Shown: piece after piece, positions 1-4,884 of the stretch
Layout of the letters: each line of letters begins with the position of its first letter
Position numbering within the stretch: position 1 is the stretch's first letter
Assembly: GCA_002717915.1 (NCBI GenBank)
Contig: PBCV01000041.1
Span: 15,759-22,301, forward strand
DNA length: 6,543 nucleotides
Source of the DNA: Fidelibacterota bacterium
GTDB taxonomy: Bacteria; Fidelibacterota; Marinisomatia; Marinisomatales; UBA1611
Direction of reading: 5' to 3'
Made by a program: the position numbers and the translations under genes
The notes under the pieces: generated by a model
Told to the model about the DNA's origin: nothing
The model's input: the letters and a program-made list of their open reading frames with translations, nothing else
Databases searched by the model: none

Positions 1-1
1 C

Positions 2-940
2 AAGAGCTATACCACCACGGATCTGACCGCTGAAGAGATACATCAAATAGGGCTGGATGAAGTAGCCCGAATCCGGGGTGAAATGATGGATGTGAAAAAG
101 GATGCTGAGTTCAAGGGAACCTTCGATGAATTTTTATCTTTCCTAAGAACCAGTCCGGAATTCTATTTTACTTCCGAAGATGATCTATTGGATGCCTACA
201 GGGTGATCTGTAAAAAAGCCGATGCAGAACTGCCAAAATTTTTTGGACTGTTACCCAGGTTGCCCTATGGTGTGAAGCCGATACCGGATTATCAGGCCCC
301 CGCATCCCCAACAGCCTATTACTATTCGGGGAATCAGAAAGCTGGCCGTTCAGGTTATTTTATGGCCAATACCTATAAGCTGGAAACACGGCCAAAGTAT
401 GAGATGGAAGCCTTATCTATCCATGAAGCGGTTCCAGGACATCATTTACAGATCTCACTGGCCCATGAACTGGAGAATATCCCCATGTTCAGGCGGTACG
501 GCGGTTATACTGCATTTGTAGAAGGATGGGGACTGTATTCGGAAAAACTGGCGGAAGAAATGGGATTCTACCAAGACCCCTACAGCAAGTTTGGTCAGCT
601 TACCTATGAAATGTGGCGGGCCTGCAGGCTGGTGGTAGACACAGGCATGCATGCCCTGGGCTGGACGCGCCAGAAAGCTATTGATTTCATGTTATCCAAC
701 ACAGCAAAAACAGAGAATGATGTGACCGTGGAAATTGATCGATATATTGCCTGGCCAGGACAGGCCCTGGCCTATAAAATTGGCGAACTGAAGATACGGG
801 AACTCCGGTCCAAAGCAGAAAAAGAGCTGGGCGATGATTTTAATATCCGTGATTTTCATGATGTGGTCTTGGGGCATGGTGCTGTTCCCCTGGACATACT
901 TGAACAGCATGTAGATGATTATATTCAATCAGGTAACTAA
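2..940 (+). CDS. DUF885 family putative metallopeptidase (C-terminal part, 5' end outside window)
   Basis: The reading frame is open from base 2, so the first 27 codons before the ATG at position 83 also belong to the protein; they encode a typical family stretch (TTTDLTAEEIHQIGLDEVAR). About 312 residues are visible, roughly the C-terminal half of a family whose members usually have 550-620 residues. The hallmark HEAVPGHHLQ lies at visible residues 141-150, preceded by the usual small-residue/aromatic segment ending in GYFMANTY. EGWGLYSEKLAEEMG follows at about 174-188 and may supply an acidic metal ligand. The tail carries the conserved VDTGMHALGWTR, EIDRYIAWPGQALAYKIGE and FHDVVLGHGAVPLDIL blocks. 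The His/Glu signature suggests a zinc-dependent peptidase. Many family members are exported or lipoproteins, but the N-terminus that would show this is outside the window. Substrate unknown. The amidotransferase-like gene starts 41 bp downstream, so the two may share a transcript. Confidence 0.93.
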   Translation, partial: KSYTTTDLTAEEIHQIGLDEVARIRGEMMDVKKDAEFKGTFDEFLSFLRTSPEFYFTSEDDLLDAYRVICKKADAELPKFFGLLPRLPYGVKPIPDYQAPASPTAYYYSGNQKAGRSGYFMANTYKLETRPKYEMEALSIHEAVPGHHLQISLAHELENIPMFRRYGGYTAFVEGWGLYSEKLAEEMGFYQDPYSKFGQLTYEMWRACRLVVDTGMHALGWTRQKAIDFMLSNTAKTENDVTVEIDRYIAWPGQALAYKIGELKIRELRSKAEKELGDDFNIRDFHDVVLGHGAVPLDILEQHVDDYIQSGN

Positions 941-981
941 ACTTTTTGAACATATCTTTGATTAAAGTTAATTTTACATCG

Positions 982-2160
982 ATGCGATCCTTGATCCAGA
1001 TTACCCTTTTCATCGGGTTAATTACCCAACCTGTTTTTGCCTGTAAACTCTGGGCAGTCTGTGTGAAATCGGGTCACACCTTCCCAACCATTTCGGAAAC
1101 TGAAAAAACCATTATCCAAAACGAACTCACATCTTTTTATCATCAATCAGAGGCCATGCTGGATGGCTGGGCTTTGCTGGGGTATAATTATAGTAGTACA
1201 GATTCAATTGTGCCTATCCAACGGTCAGAGTTTCCAGCAACGGCAGATTCTACATTGTACTGGAATTCTGTTGCGACCTTGATAAACGAAGAATCAACCT
1301 TCATAGGCATGGGGCACCTGAGGGTGGCCTCCTCCGGCTCAAATTCAATTCCCAATCCACATCCCTGGATGTTTTACGCTAATGGTCTTTCTTACTCCCT
1401 CATCCATAACGGTACGGTGAGTAAAGATATCCTGTATAACCTGATCACAGAAAATGGTACGGACTTATCCTGGCTGGATCAGCATGAACCCCAGACCTTC
1501 GGGGGTGGAGGCTGGCGCGATGATGGCTGGGGAAATGTTGTGGATTCAGAACTGATCATCTTATACATCATGCAACACATTAATCAGACCGGTAATGTTG
1601 TTTCTGGCCTGCAGGCTGCCCTGATAACTATTTTGAGCGAAGGAGTAATTGCAGCACAGTTAAATATCATTTTTTCTGATGGAGAGAATCTTTATGTCTT
1701 TGGAGGACTCAATGGCCTGTCTATTGCTGATTCTGAAGAGCATGTTGCAGTTATGACCCAACCTGCCAGCAACCATCAACTCCAGTGGCAGGGGATTGAG
1801 CACCAAGAGTTCGTAGTGATCAATAATGAAGGTATATCAAGATACCCTGATTTTGTTTCAACAGGTTCAGATGATCCTTCAACTTCTCATCCAACGCAGT
1901 TTAAAATGCATCCGGCCTATCCAAATCCTTTCAACGGTTCAATTTCTTTTATTCTGGATGGTGTCACCACGGATCCTATCGATATTTTCATTTATTCAAT
2001 AATGGGAAGACAGGTTGACCAATTTGCCCTGGATGGATCCCATAGGGGCAATAAAAAAATTTCGTGGCATCCTGTTGGACACTTTCCTACGGGAACATAC
2101 ATCATTCAAGCGAGTACAAAAAATTTGATTGAAACACAAAAGATTTTATTTATAAAATAG
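982..2160 (+). CDS. Secreted class II glutamine amidotransferase-like Ntn hydrolase with T9SS type A sorting domain
   Basis: From the ATG at 982 the product has 392 residues. Residues 1-20 form a signal peptide: MR, then a hydrophobic core, ending PVFA. The next residue is Cys21 of CKLWAVC, which matches the N-terminal nucleophile motif of class II (YafJ/EgtC-like) amidotransferases, normally written MCRLLG. Other family landmarks follow: GHLRVASSGS at about 111-120 (the HxR substrate-binding element), the IHNGTVS block with H142-N143-G144, and DSELIILYIMQHI from D188. Residues 309-392 are a T9SS type A sorting domain (YPNPFNGS, FIYSIMGRQV, FPTGTYII), so export by Sec and then T9SS to the surface or medium is expected. 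The ammonia-acceptor partner of biosynthetic amidotransferases is missing, so a stand-alone amidase or peptidase-like activity is more likely; substrate unknown. A TTG at 946 would add 12 residues before the signal peptide and is less likely. Neither start has a clear Shine-Dalgarno sequence. Confidence 0.88.
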   Translation: MRSLIQITLFIGLITQPVFACKLWAVCVKSGHTFPTISETEKTIIQNELTSFYHQSEAMLDGWALLGYNYSSTDSIVPIQRSEFPATADSTLYWNSVATLINEESTFIGMGHLRVASSGSNSIPNPHPWMFYANGLSYSLIHNGTVSKDILYNLITENGTDLSWLDQHEPQTFGGGGWRDDGWGNVVDSELIILYIMQHINQTGNVVSGLQAALITILSEGVIAAQLNIIFSDGENLYVFGGLNGLSIADSEEHVAVMTQPASNHQLQWQGIEHQEFVVINNEGISRYPDFVSTGSDDPSTSHPTQFKMHPAYPNPFNGSISFILDGVTTDPIDIFIYSIMGRQVDQFALDGSHRGNKKISWHPVGHFPTGTYIIQASTKNLIETQKILFIK

Positions 2161-2221
2161 ATTATTCTTTTTAAATTCGCCGGCTTTGTCCAGAGCGATA
2201 ACATCAAAAACATTATTGATT

Positions 2222-2226
2222 GGGGG
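2222..2226 (+). promoter_or_regulatory. Shine-Dalgarno-like G run that decides the sigma factor start
   Basis: A run of five G bases at 2222-2226 sits 8 bases before a TTG at 2235. The other possible start, TTG at 2220, directly follows an in-frame TGA (2217-2219) and overlaps this G run, so it has no ribosome binding site of its own. This favours 2235, giving a protein that begins MAKTKQVQG. The 74-bp gap after the amidotransferase stop holds no clear terminator. It has only a weak -35/-10 pair (TTGTCC at 2186, CATTAT at 2211, 19-bp spacer), so the promoter of this gene is unresolved. Confidence 0.5.
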
Positions 2227-2234
2227 TCATTATA

Positions 2235-3176
2235 TTGGCTAAGACTAAACAAGTTCAGGGTGCTTCCGTAAAAGAAGAAAAAAACGTCCAGGGTAAAACA
2301 GCAACCGCTAAAAAGGAACCCATAAAGAAAAAGGCAAAACCCAGCAAAGTTTCCAGCGGGAGTATCAGCATGTACCTGGCTGAAATCGGCAAGTTCAATC
2401 CCCTGCCGCCTCAGCGTGAAGTTGAGCTGGCGATCCGAATCCAGGATAACGATGAGAGAGCCATGAAAGAACTGGTGGAAGCGAACCTGAGGTTTGTGGT
2501 CTCTGTTGCTAAAAAATACCAGGGAAACGGGTTGTCCCTCGCTGATATTATCAATGAAGGAAACATGGGACTGATCAAGGCAGCCAAGCGGTTTGATCAT
2601 ACCCGTGGTTTTAAATTTATCTCCTACGCTGTGTGGTGGATTCGTCAGTCAATTTTACAGGCCCTGGCGGAACAATCCCGTTTGATCCGCCTGCCCCTGA
2701 ATCGGGTGGGGACAATTACCAAGATTACCCGGGCTGCGGAAAAACTGGAATCCGAAGTAGAACGGCAGCCAAAAGGCGATGAAATTGGCGCCCAACTTGA
2801 AATGAGCGGTGATGAAGTACTCATGGCAATGCAGTACTCCCGGAGGCACAGTTCCCTTAACTCTCCATTCCAGGAAGGGGAGAACAGCAGTCTACTGGAT
2901 ATTATTCAAGATTCGGAAGCGGAAGAGCCGGAAGCAAAGATCATGATGGAATCCATGTCAGAAGAAGTCAACGGTGCTCTTGAAACATTGTCTGAGCGGG
3001 AACGTGTGGTTCTTGAGATGTATTTTGGCATCAACCGCGACAGCGCTATGACGCTGAATGAGATCGGTGAAGAGTTTGATCTAACACGAGAACGTGTCCG
3101 GCAGATCAAGGAAAAAGCCATCCAGAGATTGCGGCATCGATCACGGAGTAAGAACCTTCGCAGATATTTGGGATAA
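2235..3176 (+). CDS. rpoD: RNA polymerase primary-type sigma-70 factor (RpoD/SigA)
   Basis: This 313-residue protein directs core RNA polymerase to promoters. After a lysine-rich tail (residues 1-40) come region 1.2 (SISMYLAEIGKFNPL, from about 43), region 2 (NLRFVVSVAKKYQGNGLSLA, then INEGNMGLIKAAKRFD and FKFISYAVWWIRQ, about 84-138), region 3 (LAEQSRLIRLPLNRVG to about 235), and region 4 with the helix-turn-helix LNEIGEEFDLTRERVRQIKE at about 274-293. All core- and DNA-contacting segments are complete. There is no region 1.1 and no long non-conserved insert as in Escherichia coli RpoD. The length and the FKFISYAVWWIRQSILQAL version of region 2.4 match the short primary sigma factors of Bacteroidota and relatives. 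An essential housekeeping role is therefore likely, although a group 2 paralogue cannot be excluded from one window. The start is TTG at 2235, chosen for its G-rich ribosome binding site. Transcription ends at the hairpin from 3196. Confidence 0.95.
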   Translation: MAKTKQVQGASVKEEKNVQGKTATAKKEPIKKKAKPSKVSSGSISMYLAEIGKFNPLPPQREVELAIRIQDNDERAMKELVEANLRFVVSVAKKYQGNGLSLADIINEGNMGLIKAAKRFDHTRGFKFISYAVWWIRQSILQALAEQSRLIRLPLNRVGTITKITRAAEKLESEVERQPKGDEIGAQLEMSGDEVLMAMQYSRRHSSLNSPFQEGENSSLLDIIQDSEAEEPEAKIMMESMSEEVNGALETLSERERVVLEMYFGINRDSAMTLNEIGEEFDLTRERVRQIKEKAIQRLRHRSRSKNLRRYLG

Positions 3177-3195
3177 TATCCTGAATGATTTATTT

Positions 3196-3228
3196 AAAGG
3201 GGCTCGATTGAGCCCCTTTTTTATTTTT
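3196..3228 (+). terminator. Rho-independent terminator after rpoD
   Basis: A perfect 10-bp inverted repeat, AAAGGGGCTC (3196-3205) and GAGCCCCTTT (3210-3219), encloses a GATT loop and is followed by a T-rich tail through 3228, 20 bases after the rpoD stop. This is a textbook intrinsic terminator for the plus strand. Read on the minus strand, the same hairpin is followed by TTTAAATAAAT, so it may also end the convergent methyltransferase transcript, whose stop lies about 70 bases away, though less efficiently. Confidence 0.93.
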
Positions 3229-3290
3229 CATCTTTCCTTTATCTTTACCCAAGGCTTCACTATATGTATGGAGCCAGGCTCAATCCTGGA

Positions 3291-4595
3291 TTAAGGTTTT
3301 AAGAAGGTAAGGCAGTAATGGTGAAATGTATTGCTTACCCAGGTATGTTTATAGCCGTAGGGCGCGATCTGAAGATCATCCTGGCACCAGAAGCCAACAT
3401 GTTTTAATTCTAAAAACTCTTTTAAAGATTCGGTCAAGTCAAAAGCCAGGGGGTAATGGCTGCCTTTCTTTTTTATATTTTTAACCACGATGGTCATATG
3501 TCCACCGGGCTTTAATATTTTAACCGTTTGTTTATAGATCTCTATTAATGCATCCAGGAATTCCGCATAATTATCCAGGTTTCCCAGGTCACTCTCACTA
3601 TCAGAGTAATTGGTTTTTAATCCTTTTGATCGGCGAGCGGCTTGAACTTCTGCGCCTTTCATATTCAGCATATTCCAGTAAGGCGGTGATGTAATAACGT
3701 AATCCATTTCAGGTAATTGAATTTTTGATATGCTCCTGGCATCACCAAAAAATATTTTATAATCCGAATGAGTAGTACCTACATCACTGCACCTCTTTTG
3801 CGCGATTGAATAAAACAGATCACTCAATTCAATCCCATAGGCGTTGCGCCCCAGTAGCAGAGATTCCACCTGTGTAGTCCCGGTACCGGACATGGGGTCA
3901 AAAACGGTGTCATTTTTCTTGGTGAATTCTTGCACATACATTTGGACCAGGTCTTCCGGATATTTCGCTGGATGAAGAACCTCATTTTTATTTCTCGGTT
4001 TTGGCTTTAGGATAAACCAGTCCTTTAACGATAATGATCCCAGTTCATTCTTAAATGATACATCTTCCACAGTTTTTTGGAATCTGGACAGTTCATCGTT
4101 CCTGAAGTAAAGGGATGTCCAGGTTGTACCATCTGGTAGACAAATAATTTTTTCGTCTTTCCGGGTCAGGAATTCAGCGATACAATTTGACAGTGCCCAT
4201 GCTGTGGGAAAATCACCTGTATTTAGATGTTTTGTAGGGCTTAAAATCCAAAGGAATTTTCTTTGGCCTAATTTTGGGCCAAATTGAAACACCCAATCCA
4301 GCAGGACCGAAAGGTTATTACAATTCGAGGTCAAGTCGGCCAATAAAAAATCGAATTGTTTATTCTCCCCATGGTATAAAAGGCCGAGATCTGCACATTG
4401 TTTTTGGACCGTGATTTTATACTGTTCAGATCCAAAAACGCGAACGTTTGGTTTGTAGTGCAATGATGGTTTTGTGAAAAATCGCAGATTATCCCGGATA
4501 AGAGATTCTTTTTCAGCATACCGAGTAAAAGATTTTTGAAACGGGAGCCATTCTTTTGACCCCAGGTTATTGAATTTATTATCTATGTTTGGCAA
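3291..4595 (-). CDS. Solitary class I SAM-dependent DNA methyltransferase, SPPY type (probably N4-cytosine or N6-adenine)
   Basis: This 434-residue protein should transfer a methyl group from S-adenosylmethionine to an exocyclic amine in DNA. Visible motifs in order: motif X-like HPAKYPEDLV (208-217), SAM-binding motif I FDPMSGTGTT (232-241), motif II GIELS (254-258), motif III GDAR (284-287), catalytic motif IV TSPPYW (302-307), and LKPGGHMTIVV (361-371). SPPYW is typical of N4-cytosine enzymes, but some N6-adenine enzymes share it. The X-I-IV order differs from the permuted beta class (IV before I). Residues 1-200, with the block EWLPFQKSFTRY and then LRFFTKP, match no catalytic domain I recognise and may carry target recognition. 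No endonuclease, specificity subunit or helicase lies within the window, so it appears orphan. It is convergent with rpoD and divergent from the surface-protein gene. The start is weak: TTG at 4595 with no Shine-Dalgarno and no in-frame ATG until residue 219. Base composition is more AT-rich than rpoD, hinting at acquisition. Confidence 0.9.
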   Translation of the reverse strand: MPNIDNKFNNLGSKEWLPFQKSFTRYAEKESLIRDNLRFFTKPSLHYKPNVRVFGSEQYKITVQKQCADLGLLYHGENKQFDFLLADLTSNCNNLSVLLDWVFQFGPKLGQRKFLWILSPTKHLNTGDFPTAWALSNCIAEFLTRKDEKIICLPDGTTWTSLYFRNDELSRFQKTVEDVSFKNELGSLSLKDWFILKPKPRNKNEVLHPAKYPEDLVQMYVQEFTKKNDTVFDPMSGTGTTQVESLLLGRNAYGIELSDLFYSIAQKRCSDVGTTHSDYKIFFGDARSISKIQLPEMDYVITSPPYWNMLNMKGAEVQAARRSKGLKTNYSDSESDLGNLDNYAEFLDALIEIYKQTVKILKPGGHMTIVVKNIKKKGSHYPLAFDLTESLKEFLELKHVGFWCQDDLQIAPYGYKHTWVSNTFHHYCLTFLKP

Positions 4596-4601
4596 TGATT
4601 T

Positions 4602-4617
4602 AATTTTTTAAAAAATT
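4602..4617. repeat. Perfect 16-bp A/T palindrome just upstream of the methyltransferase start
   Basis: The sequence AATTTTTTAAAAAATT is a perfect 16-bp inverted repeat made of adjacent T6 and A6 tracts. It ends 6 bases before the methyltransferase TTG start, where a Shine-Dalgarno would be expected. It could be an operator, a curved-DNA or nucleoid-protein site, or simply chance in very AT-rich DNA. No regulator for it is encoded nearby. The palindrome itself is certain; a function is not. Confidence 0.45.
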
Positions 4618-4741
4618 GGTTCTCATAAATATAGGTGAAAAATTGAATGGATTAAATAACAAGTTATTTTCATCAAAAAGTTTCCTGCCTAACCAAAAGC
4701 TAACTATAAGAAATTTTTCTGAATAAAAATATTAAATATGC

Positions 4742-4770
4742 TTGCTCCAATTTTTCTGTCTTGCTATATT
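4742..4770 (+). promoter_or_regulatory. Putative extended -10 sigma-70 promoter for the lamin-tail surface protein
   Basis: TTGCTC (4742-4747) as a weak -35 is separated by 17 bp from TATATT (4765-4770), which has the extended -10 element TGC directly before it (4762-4764). Transcription would start near 4777 and give a leader of about 108 bases before the ATG at 4885. The surrounding 4596-4884 region is strongly AT-rich and otherwise holds no gene: only a 17-codon ORF without a ribosome binding site. Because AT-rich DNA often yields -10 look-alikes, and many FCB bacteria use a different promoter consensus, this is only a candidate. Confidence 0.4.
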
Positions 4771-4865
4771 AAACAGCCTTGGATGAGATAGTTTCTAAAT
4801 CTATTCCGTATAAGTGCATTCTACATACCTACCGTACACAAAACAAAAATAAAGTAAAAGATAAA

Positions 4866-4883
4866 CTAAACTTGGAGGTTTAG
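4866..4883 (+). promoter_or_regulatory. Strong Shine-Dalgarno carried in a small inverted repeat
   Basis: GGAGG at 4874-4878 lies 6 bases before the ATG at 4885, an ideal ribosome binding site that fixes this start. It is framed by a perfect 6-bp inverted repeat, CTAAAC (4866-4871) and GTTTAG (4878-4883), with TTGGAG as the loop. The resulting mRNA hairpin would present most of the Shine-Dalgarno in its loop, directly before the start codon. The stem is AU-rich and would be weak, so any effect on translation is uncertain. Confidence 0.6.
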
Positions 4884-4884
4884 A

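Noticed and set aside
2106..2600. A 164-codon minus-strand ORF across the end of the amidotransferase and the start of rpoD.
   Set aside because: It is antisense to two well-supported genes and has no recognisable motif or ribosome binding site.
3094..3294. A 66-codon plus-strand ORF at the 3' end of rpoD.
   Set aside because: It is out of frame with sigma region 4 and would read through the strong intrinsic terminator.
3291..4595. A complete restriction-modification, BREX or DISARM-like defence locus around the methyltransferase.
   Set aside because: Neither flank holds an endonuclease, helicase, phosphatase or other partner; the neighbours are a sigma factor and a surface protein.
4628..4656. 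A minus-strand promoter candidate for the methyltransferase (TATATT at 4633-4628, TTTAAT at 4656-4651, 17-bp spacer).
   Set aside because: The -35 matches poorly and such hexamers are expected by chance in this AT-rich stretch.
4713..4730. An inverted repeat, ATTTTT...AAAAAT, that resembles a terminator stem.
   Set aside because: The stem has no G/C pairs, and it does not follow any gene end.
4738..4791. A 17-codon ORF (MLAPIFLSCYIK...) in the divergent spacer.
   Set aside because: It has no ribosome binding site, is very short, and overlaps the best promoter candidate.
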